Source: an uncultured Pseudoruegeria sp. (lineage in GTDB: Bacteria > Pseudomonadota > Alphaproteobacteria > Rhodobacterales > Rhodobacteraceae). Taken from it: a stretch of 64,000 bases of DNA. The translations under genes and the position numbers were made by a program. The stretch is from positions 149,190 through 213,189 of the forward strand of contig CANMJD010000004.1 in NCBI GenBank assembly GCA_947498155.1, in the 5' to 3' direction. Shown here one piece after another: positions 19,985 to 29,915 of the stretch; position 1 is the first letter of the stretch; the number at the start of each line of letters is the position of its first letter. Under the pieces are notes generated by a model, which saw only the letters and a list, made by a program, of their open reading frames with translations, was not told the DNA's origin and did not search any database.

Positions 19985-21085
19985 CTACCCGTGCATTTCC
20001 GCATGGGCGGCTTCGAGCTTTGCCCAATCAAAAACAACACCCGTCCCCGCCGTCAACGGCGCCTGTGCCATGTGGTTTTTGATCTGCAGGGGCTGGGTCG
20101 TGTATTGGTCAATCGGGAACGAATGCACCTCTATCCAGCCTCCGTTCGGCTGCGACCCGACAAGGCTGACGTGAAGCTCCTGCATGCCATGAGAACAGAC
20201 CGGAATATTATGTTTACGGCTCAGTTCGGCAACCTGTAACCAGCCAGTGATCCCGCCACAGTTGGAGGCATCCGGCTGGATGAACCCCAGATTGGCTTGA
20301 TCAAATGCATATTCAAATTCATGGATCGTATGCAGGTTTTCCCCCATGGCTAGCGGGATGCTGGTCTGTTTGGCAATTTCGCCAAACCCCTTGTAATCAT
20401 CAGGTATCGTCGGCTCTTCGAACCAGAGGATGTCAAAAGGTTCAAATGCTTTGGCCGCCTTGATCGCCTCTTCCACGCTCATGGAGTAATTGGCATCAAC
20501 CATGAATTTCACATCCGGCCCGATCAATTCACGAACGGCGCAGATGCGGTCGATGTCTTCCTGAAGTGTGGGCTGGCCGATCTTGATTTTCACCGCGTTA
20601 AAGCCGCGCGCCAGATAGCCTTTTATCGAGTCCAGCAGCTTAGGCAGCGGGAAATTCAGATCAATGCCTCCGGCATAGGCCGGACAGTCCGGCGTCGTAC
20701 CACCCAGAAACTGCCAAAGCGGTTTTCCTGCCGCCTTGCACCGCAAATCCCAGAGCGCAATATCCACGGCCGAGATCGCAAAAGAGGCAATGCCCCCACG
20801 TGCGACGTAATGTAGGTGCCATTGCATTTCCTCGTAAATCTCTTCCACCGCAACAGCATCTCTGCCAATCAGGAAATTCGCCAGATCATGCTCAATCATA
20901 GCCACAATCGCACGACCGCCCTTGCCACCGGTATAGGTGTACCCGGTGCCTTCGGAACCATCCGTCAGCGTGATCGTTGCGGTGACCAATTCAAAATGGG
21001 TGTGATCCCCATGCTTTGCATCCGAGAGCACTTCGGCCAAAGGCACATCAAAGATACGGACGGAAACTTTGGCGATTTCTGCCAT
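19985..21085 (-). CDS. Mandelate racemase/muconate lactonizing (enolase superfamily) dehydratase
   Basis: AVKIKIG (KxK), [29 protein letters not shown] active-site motifs. Confidence 0.9.
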   Translation of the reverse strand: MAEIAKVSVRIFDVPLAEVLSDAKHGDHTHFELVTATITLTDGSEGTGYTYTGGKGGRAIVAMIEHDLANFLIGRDAVAVEEIYEEMQWHLHYVARGGIASFAISAVDIALWDLRCKAAGKPLWQFLGGTTPDCPAYAGGIDLNFPLPKLLDSIKGYLARGFNAVKIKIGQPTLQEDIDRICAVRELIGPDVKFMVDANYSMSVEEAIKAAKAFEPFDILWFEEPTIPDDYKGFGEIAKQTSIPLAMGENLHTIHEFEYAFDQANLGFIQPDASNCGGITGWLQVAELSRKHNIPVCSHGMQELHVSLVGSQPNGGWIEVHSFPIDQYTTQPLQIKNHMAQAPLTAGTGVVFDWAKLEAAHAEMHG

Positions 21086-21086
21086 C

Positions 21087-22082
21087 TTAAAGAGTCCCTT
21101 TCTTGGCGGAGTTTGCCACCCTGCTCTGGAATACGATCACTGCAAAAAGGAACCCTCCGCGGATCACCATCTGCCAATAAGCGCTGAGACTAATCTTTCC
21201 CAAGCCGTTTTCAAAGTTCAGAATGTTAAAGACAAGGCCAAGAAGAAGCGCACCTGCAACCGTCGATGCGACCGAACCCATGCCGCCGGTCAACAACGTG
21301 CCGCCAACAACCACAGATGCGATGGCCGAAAGCTCCCAGCCGACACCTTCCAATGGCTGGCCCGCGCCAAAACCCGAGGCCAGGAACAGTCCTGCCAGTC
21401 CAGCACAACCACCGCTAAGCACATAAACCAGAACTTTGGCCCGGGTGACATTCAGCCCCATCATCACTGATGCGTCTTCACCCCCCCCAATCGCTAACAC
21501 CGTGCGTCCAAGAGATGTTTTTTCTAGCAACACCCAAAGGCCGACCACCACTATTGCGGTAATCACAATGGTCCAAGGCAAAATCCCGAAGGCTTTTTCC
21601 ATGCCCAGCTTGGTAAAGTTGGAACCCCAATCGATCGAGATCGTCTGCGCACCGGAAATCACCAATGCGCCGCCTTTAGCCCCCAACATCGTCGCCAACG
21701 TGGCAATAAACGGCGGAATACGCATGGCTACAACAAAAAAGGCATTTATCCCACCAAGGGCCAACCCAACGATTACAGCCCCCGGCAGGGCAACCTGTAT
21801 GCCGTAGGGCGACAGGTAGGCTGCAATCACCGAGGTAAAAGCGGCGACAGAACCAACCGACAGGTCAATCCCACCCGTCATAATGACAAAGCACATCCCG
21901 ACAGAGATCACGATAAACATCGCGTTATAGTTCAGAAATGACGAGATATTGTAGGCCCCGCCAAAATTATCGTAGCGCATAAGACCAAAACCTATCAGCG
22001 CGATAAGAACGATCCAGACGCCAAGACTATGGGTGTTACCTTGAATGTATTTTCGTAGATCGAAAGCAGTAGTATCCAGCAT
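21087..22082 (-). CDS. Ribose-type sugar ABC transporter permease
   Basis: [21 protein letters not shown] RbsC-like motif. Confidence 0.9.
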   Translation of the reverse strand: MLDTTAFDLRKYIQGNTHSLGVWIVLIALIGFGLMRYDNFGGAYNISSFLNYNAMFIVISVGMCFVIMTGGIDLSVGSVAAFTSVIAAYLSPYGIQVALPGAVIVGLALGGINAFFVVAMRIPPFIATLATMLGAKGGALVISGAQTISIDWGSNFTKLGMEKAFGILPWTIVITAIVVVGLWVLLEKTSLGRTVLAIGGGEDASVMMGLNVTRAKVLVYVLSGGCAGLAGLFLASGFGAGQPLEGVGWELSAIASVVVGGTLLTGGMGSVASTVAGALLLGLVFNILNFENGLGKISLSAYWQMVIRGGFLFAVIVFQSRVANSAKKGTL

Positions 22083-22087
22083 CCGTC

Positions 22088-23089
22088 TTACTCCTTCCGA
22101 GCCTGCTGGACGTAGACCGCCAGCACAATTATGCCTGCTTTGGCGATCAGCGCGACTTCGTCAGCAACGCCATTGGCCAGCAGGGTATATTTTACAAGTT
22201 GGATGATCACCGCGCCGAGGATGGCCCCGAAAATCGGTGCTTTGCCGCCTTGCAAAAGGGTGCCGCCCACAACAGCTGCCGCGATCGCATCCAATTCCAT
22301 AAGATTGCCAATCCGCGCCGCATCCGAGGCTGAATTGATGGCCACGACAATCAGCCCCGCAAGGCCAGACAAGCCAGCACAGATGACGTAAGCGCCGATT
22401 TTTACCCGTTTAACCGGAACACCCGACAGTTCTGCAGCCCGTTCATTCCCGCCCACTGCCAGCAGTTGACGCCCGAATTTCGTATGCGCCATCACCCACC
22501 AGACACAGACGGCAATGATCAGCACCAGATAACCCTGAAACGGAAGGCCAAAGATTTTACCCGTGCCCAGATAGCTAAAGGCCGGATTGTGAAAAGTTTG
22601 CAGATTGCCATTGGTCAAGACCAAGGCGATGCCGCGCCCAGAAATAAAGAAGATTAACGTTGCCACGATCGGCTGCACATTCAGAATACTGACCATTGCG
22701 CCGTTAAAAACCCCGCAAGCAAGCGCCACCAGTATCGGCACCCCGATGGACAGGATCAGCCCCAGTTCTGGGTTGGCCAGCGCAAAGTCAGAGGTAAAGA
22801 TCAGCGGCGCGAGCGCGCCTGACAGTGCCATGATCGCGCCGACACTTAGATCGATACCTCCGGTGGCAATCACCAAAGTCATGCCGACGGCAACGATTGC
22901 AATTGTTGCAACTTGGCTGATGTTCACAAACAGGGTCTGCGGATGCAGAAAGTTTGGCGTAAACAGCAAATTGAACAACAGGATCACCGCTAAAGCGATC
23001 AAACCACCGTGACGTGACAGCTGGCTCCAATCCATGCGGGTTAGCGCATTTTGCGATGTTGCAAATGCGGATTTATTTTGCGTATTCAT
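22088..23089 (-). CDS. Ribose-type sugar ABC transporter permease
   Basis: [24 protein letters not shown] RbsC-like motif. Confidence 0.9.
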   Translation of the reverse strand: MNTQNKSAFATSQNALTRMDWSQLSRHGGLIALAVILLFNLLFTPNFLHPQTLFVNISQVATIAIVAVGMTLVIATGGIDLSVGAIMALSGALAPLIFTSDFALANPELGLILSIGVPILVALACGVFNGAMVSILNVQPIVATLIFFISGRGIALVLTNGNLQTFHNPAFSYLGTGKIFGLPFQGYLVLIIAVCVWWVMAHTKFGRQLLAVGGNERAAELSGVPVKRVKIGAYVICAGLSGLAGLIVVAINSASDAARIGNLMELDAIAAAVVGGTLLQGGKAPIFGAILGAVIIQLVKYTLLANGVADEVALIAKAGIIVLAVYVQQARKE

Positions 23090-24612
23090 GCCGCAGACTC
23101 CTCGTCGTGATGGTGCGCAATCGCAGCAATCAGGCTTTCTTCGGTAATGCCTGGGTTTTCCAACTCTTTGATCGAACGGCCATCACGCAGCACAACAATC
23201 CGGTCGGCACCTTCGACCAATTCTTCGAATTCGGAACTGATCAGCAAAACGCCAAGCCCATTGTCGACGTAAGAGCGAATGATGGATTGAATCTCGAACT
23301 TCGCGCCTACATCGACACCGCGGGTGGGTTCATCAAGGATCAACACTTCAGGCTCCAACGCCAGCCAGCGCGCCAAGAGCACTTTTTGCTGGTTGCCGCC
23401 TGACAATTCACGGATCGGCTGTTCCATGCCAGACGTCTTGATGCCCAGCGCCTTTATGAACTTCTCAACCAATTCGGATTCACGTTTGCGATCCAGTTTT
23501 CCCAATTTGGTCAGCTTGGGCAGCAAAGCGAGAGTCATATTCTCACGTACCGACATATGCGGCACGATACCTTCGCGTTTGCGATCTTCGGTCAGAAACC
23601 CGATGCCCGCTGCAATGGCCTCTGCCGGCGTGGATATCTGGCCCTTGCCGAGGTTATCAATCTGACCCGATTTCAAGGTATCCAACCCGAACAACGCACG
23701 CGCGGTTTCTGTGCGCCCCGATCCGAGCAGGCCCCCAAGCCCCACAATTTCGCCTTTGCGAACCGTGACAGACACATCCCTTAACCCGCGTGCGGTGGAA
23801 ATATGGCTGGCTTCAAACAATGCACTGCCAGGTTCGGTGGCTTCACCACCGCCCAGAGCGGTCATACCGGCTGCTTCGATTTCTGCTGCGTCACGACCCA
23901 GCATTTCAGAAATCAGACCCAGTTTGGTGGTCTCTGCAATCACATGTTGCCCGACCGTTTGCCCATCGCGCATGATCGTAACGCGGTCACAGATTTGATA
24001 GAGCTCATCTAGAAAATGCGAGATATACAGCACGGCCACACCGGCCTTCTTAAGCTCGCGTACAACCCCGAACAGAATTTCGATTTCCTGATCATCCAAT
24101 GAGGACGTCGCTTCGTCCATAATCACCAGTTGCGCATTGAGCGAGACCGCCCGCGCAATGGCGACAAGCTGCTGGATGGCTGTGGAATAAGAGCCGAGCT
24201 GTGCCTTAACATCAATGTCGATGCCAAAACGCTCTAGAATTTCGCGCGTGCGTTTATGCGCGGTTTTCCAGTCAATCATGCCCAGACGTGTGCGGGGCTC
24301 ATAGCCCATCATCACGTTTTCGGTCACGCTGCGCAGGGGTACAAGGCTCAATTCTTGATAGATCGTGGCGATGCCCGCATCTTGGGCTTCGCGCGGGGTA
24401 GAGATCGTCGAGGGGATGCCCGCGATCATGACCTCTCCGGCGTCTTTCCGGTAGACTCCGGTTAGAATTTTGATGAGTGTGGATTTTCCGGCGCCGTTTT
24501 GTCCGATGATGGCATGGACCTCGCCGGGCGCGATATGCAGGCTGGCATTTTGCAATGCAACCACACCCGCGAACGACTTTTTGATCCCGCTCATTTCGAT
24601 CAGGTGCTGCAT
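23086..24612 (-). CDS. Sugar ABC transporter ATP-binding protein (two ABC domains)
   Basis: GQNGAGKSTLIKILTG, second-domain ELSGGNQQKVLLARWLALEPEVLILDEPTRGVDVGAK; start MQHLIEM. Confidence 0.93.
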   Translation of the reverse strand: MQHLIEMSGIKKSFAGVVALQNASLHIAPGEVHAIIGQNGAGKSTLIKILTGVYRKDAGEVMIAGIPSTISTPREAQDAGIATIYQELSLVPLRSVTENVMMGYEPRTRLGMIDWKTAHKRTREILERFGIDIDVKAQLGSYSTAIQQLVAIARAVSLNAQLVIMDEATSSLDDQEIEILFGVVRELKKAGVAVLYISHFLDELYQICDRVTIMRDGQTVGQHVIAETTKLGLISEMLGRDAAEIEAAGMTALGGGEATEPGSALFEASHISTARGLRDVSVTVRKGEIVGLGGLLGSGRTETARALFGLDTLKSGQIDNLGKGQISTPAEAIAAGIGFLTEDRKREGIVPHMSVRENMTLALLPKLTKLGKLDRKRESELVEKFIKALGIKTSGMEQPIRELSGGNQQKVLLARWLALEPEVLILDEPTRGVDVGAKFEIQSIIRSYVDNGLGVLLISSEFEELVEGADRIVVLRDGRSIKELENPGITEESLIAAIAHHHDEESAA

Positions 24613-24673
24613 GTCCTGTCCGCCTTTTGCTAAAGCGCCGAAGGCCGCGAACGGCCCCCGGCACAGGGAGTGT

Positions 24674-25648
24674 TTAGTATGCTTCGTCGATGTGATCGGC
24701 GGCGTTGTCGATGGTGAAGACGCGGTCTTCAACTTTGACCCAACCCGGGATCTCTTCGCCAGCGGCATACCGCTTCATCACGTCACAAGCCAAAGGACCA
24801 AAGAAAGGCGAGCTTTCAACAGTCACACCCATTTTGCCATCGATGATGGCCTGCAGCGCATCGCGCGTGCCGTCAATGGAAACGATGGTGATGTCTTCGC
24901 CCGGTTTACGACCGGCCAGCTCCAGCGCTTGGATCGCACCAATCGCCATTTCATCGTTATGGGCGTAAACAACGTTTACTTCAGGGTGGGCTTGCAGCAG
25001 TGTTTCCATAACCTGACGGCCCATATCACGGGCAAAGTCACCGGTCTGGGACGCAACGATTTCAAAACGGTCGTCTTGCAGGATTTTGTCGTCAAAACCC
25101 TTTTTACGATCGTTTGCAGGCGAAGACCCTGTCGTGCCTTCCAGCTCTACAATGATGCCTTTGTCACCGGAAAAGTTGGCACTCAACCAATCCGCAGCGC
25201 GTTCACCTTGTTCAATGAAGTCAGACCCAAGGAAAGCCACAAAATGCTCACCAGGCTGGGCGACTGCTTCGTCAACGGAACGGTCAACAAGGAAGGTCGG
25301 GATGCCAGCGGCTTTGGCTTTCATCACGGCAGGAAGCAGCGGCTTTTCTTCGCGTGGCGGCAGGAACAGAACGTCGATGCCTTGGGCAATCATCGAGTCC
25401 ACATCGGCAACCTGTTTCGCCGCAGAACCGGCTGCATCTGTTGCGATCAGCTCCCAGCCGCAGGATTCTGCAGTGTCATGGAAGGATTTGGTTTCCGCAA
25501 TCCGCCAAGGGTTGTTGGATTCCATTTGTGCAAAGCCCACACGGTATGTGTCTTTGACTTCGAGTGGCGGGGTTTCCGCCATGGATACACCAGCGCTAAG
25601 GCCCATACCCAATGCAATCGCTGATCCCAGCAAAATACGACGTTTCAT
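24674..25648 (-). CDS. Sugar ABC transporter substrate-binding protein (periplasmic-binding type 1)
   Basis: Signal peptide MKRRILLGSAIALGMGLSAGVSMAE; VGFAQMESNNPWR...; VVYAHNDEMAIGAIQALELAG. Confidence 0.9.
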   Translation of the reverse strand: MKRRILLGSAIALGMGLSAGVSMAETPPLEVKDTYRVGFAQMESNNPWRIAETKSFHDTAESCGWELIATDAAGSAAKQVADVDSMIAQGIDVLFLPPREEKPLLPAVMKAKAAGIPTFLVDRSVDEAVAQPGEHFVAFLGSDFIEQGERAADWLSANFSGDKGIIVELEGTTGSSPANDRKKGFDDKILQDDRFEIVASQTGDFARDMGRQVMETLLQAHPEVNVVYAHNDEMAIGAIQALELAGRKPGEDITIVSIDGTRDALQAIIDGKMGVTVESSPFFGPLACDVMKRYAAGEEIPGWVKVEDRVFTIDNAADHIDEAY

Positions 25649-25707
25649 AATAGTTCCTCCAAGTTTCATGTGGCGCGAACCTCCCCGCCACATATTTATC
25701 CGGGGTT

Positions 25708-27132
25708 TTATGCCCAGTTCAGATACAGGCTCTGCTTGCGCAGATACCCATCGAATCCGTATTTCCCGTCTTCGCCGCCAAGGCCGGATTGGCACCAACC
25801 ATTGTGAAAGGCGTGAACCTGTTCGCCATTGGCGCGATTGATGTAGATTTCACCAAAATTCAGCGCATAAGGCGTTTGCAGGATACGACGGTGATTTTCG
25901 GTGAAGACATAGGCGGAAAGGCCAAAATCAGTGTCATTGGCCAGCGCAAGCGCATGGTCGAAATCATTGACGCGAATGGCTGGAACCACAGGGCCAAAAA
26001 CCTCGTTGCGCACGACGGTGGAGTCGTTGTCTTTGACTTCCAGAACCGTTGGCGCGATCCAGTGCCCTTTGGTATATTCGCCATCCGTCAAGGGCCCGCC
26101 CTCCAGCAGAACTTCGGCGCCTTCGGAGACAGCGGCGCGGACTAGCGAAGCGACTTTGTCGACCTCGGGACCGCTAACCTTGGGGCCCATATCCGGGCTT
26201 TGCATCGGGTCACCGATTTTTAGCGCGGCTGCTTTTGCAACGAATTTGTCAAGGAATTCATCCGCAATATCCTTGTGCAGATACATGCGTTCGTTACAGG
26301 TACAAATCTGGCCACAGTTGGTAAAACGCGCCGTGATGGCGGCAGCCACAGCCTTGTCGATATCTGCATCTTCGAGCACGATGAATGGTGCTTTGCCACC
26401 CAACTCCAGCCGCAGAACTTTCATCCCTGCCGCACCGGCTTTGAAAATCTCTTGTCCGGCACGGTTGCTGCCGGTCATGGTGATCATCGCGGTCCCAGGG
26501 TGCTCTACTAGAGCCTGCCCGACAACTGGACCACGGCCCGTCACCACATTAAACAAACCCGCCGGAATGCCAGCTGCTTCGGCCAAGGATGCGATAAAAA
26601 GCCCCGATAGCGGAGTGATTTCATGGGCGAGAAGCACAAACCCGTTGCCCGCCACCAAAGCGGGGCCAAGCTTGCGCGTTGCCAAGGCCGCCGGATAGTT
26701 CCACGCGGTTAGGCCAACAACAACGCCATAAGGATGGCGGCGGATGTGGATTTCTTCGTCTACATTATCAGAGACCAGAATATCGCCTTCGATGCGGCGG
26801 GCATTGTCGGCAGCATGGAACAGGAATTCAGCCGTTGCGCCGACCTCACCCCGTGCCTGATCCAGCGGTTTGCCTTGCTCGGCGGTGATCAACTGCGCCA
26901 GTTCTTCGGTGCGGGCGACGATCAACTCTCCGAGCTTACGCACAATCCGGCCACGCTGCACCGCCGGCACCTTTGCCCATGCGGGTTGCGCGATTTTGGC
27001 GGCTTCAACCGCTGCGGCTGCGTCGTCAACACCGCCCAATGGCGTGGTTGCAATGATTTGCTCATTCGCAGGGTTCTCGACTTCAATAACGTCGCTTCCC
27101 GCGCCAGCGGTCCACTGCCCGTTGATGTACAT
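25708..27132 (-). CDS. NAD(P)-dependent aldehyde dehydrogenase (AldA-like)
   Basis: MYINGQWTAG, LELGGKAPFIVLEDADID, NCGQICTCNERMYL catalytic Cys; start taken at MYINGQW rather than the longer ORF. Confidence 0.9.
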   Translation of the reverse strand: MYINGQWTAGAGSDVIEVENPANEQIIATTPLGGVDDAAAAVEAAKIAQPAWAKVPAVQRGRIVRKLGELIVARTEELAQLITAEQGKPLDQARGEVGATAEFLFHAADNARRIEGDILVSDNVDEEIHIRRHPYGVVVGLTAWNYPAALATRKLGPALVAGNGFVLLAHEITPLSGLFIASLAEAAGIPAGLFNVVTGRGPVVGQALVEHPGTAMITMTGSNRAGQEIFKAGAAGMKVLRLELGGKAPFIVLEDADIDKAVAAAITARFTNCGQICTCNERMYLHKDIADEFLDKFVAKAAALKIGDPMQSPDMGPKVSGPEVDKVASLVRAAVSEGAEVLLEGGPLTDGEYTKGHWIAPTVLEVKDNDSTVVRNEVFGPVVPAIRVNDFDHALALANDTDFGLSAYVFTENHRRILQTPYALNFGEIYINRANGEQVHAFHNGWCQSGLGGEDGKYGFDGYLRKQSLYLNWA

Positions 27133-27187
27133 CTGTGCTTTCAGCACGGTACCGGATTGAATATTGAAATCTTTCACGATCACCTCT

Positions 27188-27200
27188 TTGGTCGTACCAA
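27188..27200. promoter_or_regulatory. Putative FadR/FCD-type GntR operator
   Basis: TTGGT-CGT-ACCAA perfect palindrome fitting TNGTNNNACNA; upstream of ALDH gene; FCD GntR encoded at 29152-29859. Confidence 0.5.
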
Positions 27201-27233
27201 ACTTTCTGAAGTTGTTGACCATACCGATATAAT

Positions 27234-27271
27234 AGTCAACATATTTTTCAATTTTCCCAAATATGTTGACT
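27234..27271. promoter_or_regulatory. Perfect 13-bp inverted repeat in ALDH/GMC divergent intergenic region
   Basis: AGTCAACATATTT (27234-27246) N12 AAATATGTTGACT (27259-27271). Confidence 0.6.
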
Positions 27272-27427
27272 TTTGGTGCTATTTGCAAAATCTTTGGTGC
27301 TATCATAATTGGAGTGCCCTACCAATAGGCACACCGTCGCAAAGCGGCGATTCGCGGGGAAGCCACTGCCATACGCAAACTGGGCAAAGGCAATTTCCGT
27401 GCTTTGAATTTCTGGAGGAAGAACCCC

Positions 27428-29050
27428 ATGACAACAGAGTATGACTTCATCGTTGCCGGAGGTGGCGCAGCGGGCTGTGTCGCTGCAGCGCGTCTGGTAA
27501 CCGATGGCGGTTACAGAGTCCTTTTGCTGGAAGCGGGCTATTCCAACAAACACCCTCTCCTCGATATGCCGCCGGGCATTTTCAAAATGATCAACGGTAC
27601 AAAATTCATGCGCTACCATAAAACGGTAGAGCAGGAGCATTTGGGCGGGCGTGTGCATGATATCCCGCAGGGGCACGTATTGGGCGGCGGATCTTCGGTT
27701 AATGCGCAGGTTTATATGCGGGGCCGACCCTCGGACTATAACGCCTGGCATGAAGAGCTGCGCGGCAGCAATGACGGTGTCGATTGGGACTGGCCTGCGG
27801 TGCTGCCGCATTTTCGAGGTATGGAAGATAACAACCGACTGCAGAATGATCTGCATGGCACCGGTGGACCGCTTCTGGTGTCTGATCCGGGCCATATCGA
27901 CGGGTTGTCGCGGCTGTTTGTGCAGGCCGTACAAGGATTGGGAGAGCCGTTTTCACCAGATTTTAACGGTACGGCCCAGCGCGGTGTCGGCTTTTATCAA
28001 TTCATGAACCGCCACGGTCGTCGGTCCTCTTCGGCCTATGCCTATATTGAACCGATCAAAGATGACCCGAGATTGACCGTGCGACTTCAAGCCGAAGTGC
28101 AGGAAATCATTCTGGAAAATAACGTGGCAGTTGGCGTCCGTTATTGCGATAAATCCGGTGATCTGCAAACCGCACGGTGCAGCGGCGAAGTGATCCTCTC
28201 GGCGGGGTCTTTGATTACCCCAAAACTATTAATGCAGTCCGGTATCGGCCCCGCGGACCATCTTGCTGAAGTTGGAATCCCTTGCCTGGTAGATCTGAAG
28301 GGCGTCGGCGAAAATCTTGTTGACCATCCTGAGGTTCCCATCACAGCCCGCGTCAAAGGCAAGGGCGGCTATTATAAACAAGGCGACGGTTGGCGGATGC
28401 TGCGCAATGGCTTGCAGTTCAAACTGTTTGGCAGTGGCCCGGTCACTTCGGCCGGTGTAGAGGCCGGTGCCTTTGTGAACCCCACTGATCCCAAGGCCGA
28501 TCCGACAATTCAGGCTTTTTGCGTGCCCATAGTCTATGTTGACCGCGACACCCGCCATCTGGTGGACGACGGCTACGGGCTGACGGTCACCACGGTGGTC
28601 GTAAAACCGAAATCGCGCGGGACAGTCCGGCTGGCGTCCGCCAACCCCAAAGACATGCCGCTGGTGTCTCCGAATTTATTGAAAGACAAAGCCGACATGG
28701 ATGCGATGGTCGAGGGGCAGAAGTTCTTTTTGCGTGCCTTCGAAACCAACCCGCTGGCCGATCAAGTCGATAAAGTCATGCTGCCCGAACCCGGAAAACG
28801 CAGCGATGATGACCTACGCGCCTATTGCCGCCGATTTGTTAAGACCAACTACCATCCGGCAGGCACGGCCAGAATGGGCAAAGACGGCGACCCGATGGCA
28901 GTGCTTGATCCACGGCTACGCGTGCGCGGCGTTGAAAACCTGCGGATCTGCGATCTGTCGGCTATGCCCGATATCAACGCAGGTAATACCCAAGCCCCTG
29001 CGATGATGCTGGGAGATCGCTGCGCCGATATGATTTTGGGCCGCATTTAA
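27428..29050 (+). CDS. GMC family oxidoreductase (choline dehydrogenase-like)
   Basis: MTTEYDFIVAGGGAAGCVAAARL FAD motif; GHVLGGGSSVNAQVYMRG; YHPAGTARMG and GNTQAPAMMLGDR C-terminus. Confidence 0.93.
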   Translation: MTTEYDFIVAGGGAAGCVAAARLVTDGGYRVLLLEAGYSNKHPLLDMPPGIFKMINGTKFMRYHKTVEQEHLGGRVHDIPQGHVLGGGSSVNAQVYMRGRPSDYNAWHEELRGSNDGVDWDWPAVLPHFRGMEDNNRLQNDLHGTGGPLLVSDPGHIDGLSRLFVQAVQGLGEPFSPDFNGTAQRGVGFYQFMNRHGRRSSSAYAYIEPIKDDPRLTVRLQAEVQEIILENNVAVGVRYCDKSGDLQTARCSGEVILSAGSLITPKLLMQSGIGPADHLAEVGIPCLVDLKGVGENLVDHPEVPITARVKGKGGYYKQGDGWRMLRNGLQFKLFGSGPVTSAGVEAGAFVNPTDPKADPTIQAFCVPIVYVDRDTRHLVDDGYGLTVTTVVVKPKSRGTVRLASANPKDMPLVSPNLLKDKADMDAMVEGQKFFLRAFETNPLADQVDKVMLPEPGKRSDDDLRAYCRRFVKTNYHPAGTARMGKDGDPMAVLDPRLRVRGVENLRICDLSAMPDINAGNTQAPAMMLGDRCADMILGRI

Positions 29051-29151
29051 GGCGTTTTCGTCGTCGGAATTTACTCTGTCGATGGAAGTGTTTAGACACA
29101 CCTTAGGGGGCAGGCCACGTGTCTGTCCTGTGATACGGAAAGGACATCATA

Positions 29152-29859
29152 GTGCTGGGTCAGGAAGACAAAGGACGGGCCGCCGATCTTGTTGTGCATA
29201 AGCTGGCACAAAAAATCCAAACTGGAGAACTTGCGGACGGCAATCCCCTGCCCTCTGAACGCACAATGATGGAAGAATTCGGCACTAGTCGGACTGTGAT
29301 CCGCGAAGCCGTGGTGGCGTTGTCGAATAAAGGGCTGATCGAGGCCCGCCCACGCCACCGACCCGTTGTGCGCAAGCCGGGATATGATGCAGCCTTTGGG
29401 GCGCTTGAGAGTATTGTTGACCATCTGTTGAATGAGCCTGGCGGCGTAAGGAACCTTTTTGACACCCGTATCCTTATAGAGGCCGCTTTGGTGCGCGAAG
29501 CCGCGAAAAACGCCAATAAGGACGACATAGCGGCGCTGAAACAGGCTCTGGCACTGAACGAGGCCGCAATCCACGACAGCGAAGCCTTTTATGAGACCGA
29601 CATCGGGTTTCACCGCGTGCTGTATAATATCCCGCGCAATCCGGTACTCCCTGCGATCAACAAGGCCTATACGACGTGGCTTGCGCCCCAATGGTCGCAA
29701 ATGCCCCGCCTGCCAGAGCGCAACCGCAGCAACTATGAGGCCCATTGCGACATCTATGAAGCCGTTCTAATGCGCGACCCTGACGCCGCCGAAGAGGCTT
29801 TGCGCACGCATTTGCAGAACGCATGGCGGCAGGTGCGCGAAACCTTCGGGGAGCTATAG
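29152..29859 (+). CDS. GntR family (FCD) transcriptional regulator
   Basis: LPSERTMMEEFGTSRTVIREAVVALSNKGLIEARPRHRPVV wHTH; GTG start; FCD domain. Confidence 0.9.
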   Translation: MLGQEDKGRAADLVVHKLAQKIQTGELADGNPLPSERTMMEEFGTSRTVIREAVVALSNKGLIEARPRHRPVVRKPGYDAAFGALESIVDHLLNEPGGVRNLFDTRILIEAALVREAAKNANKDDIAALKQALALNEAAIHDSEAFYETDIGFHRVLYNIPRNPVLPAINKAYTTWLAPQWSQMPRLPERNRSNYEAHCDIYEAVLMRDPDAAEEALRTHLQNAWRQVRETFGEL

Positions 29860-29915
29860 TTTACACACGGCGTCCCTTCGGGCACCAAGTGGATCGGATT
29901 TAGGTCTGGTGATTG

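Noticed and set aside
24470-25624. 384-aa plus-strand ORF opposite the sugar ABC genes
   Set aside because: Antisense shadow of clear substrate-binding/ATPase genes; no recognisable motif. Long shadow ORFs are common in this GC-rich sequence.
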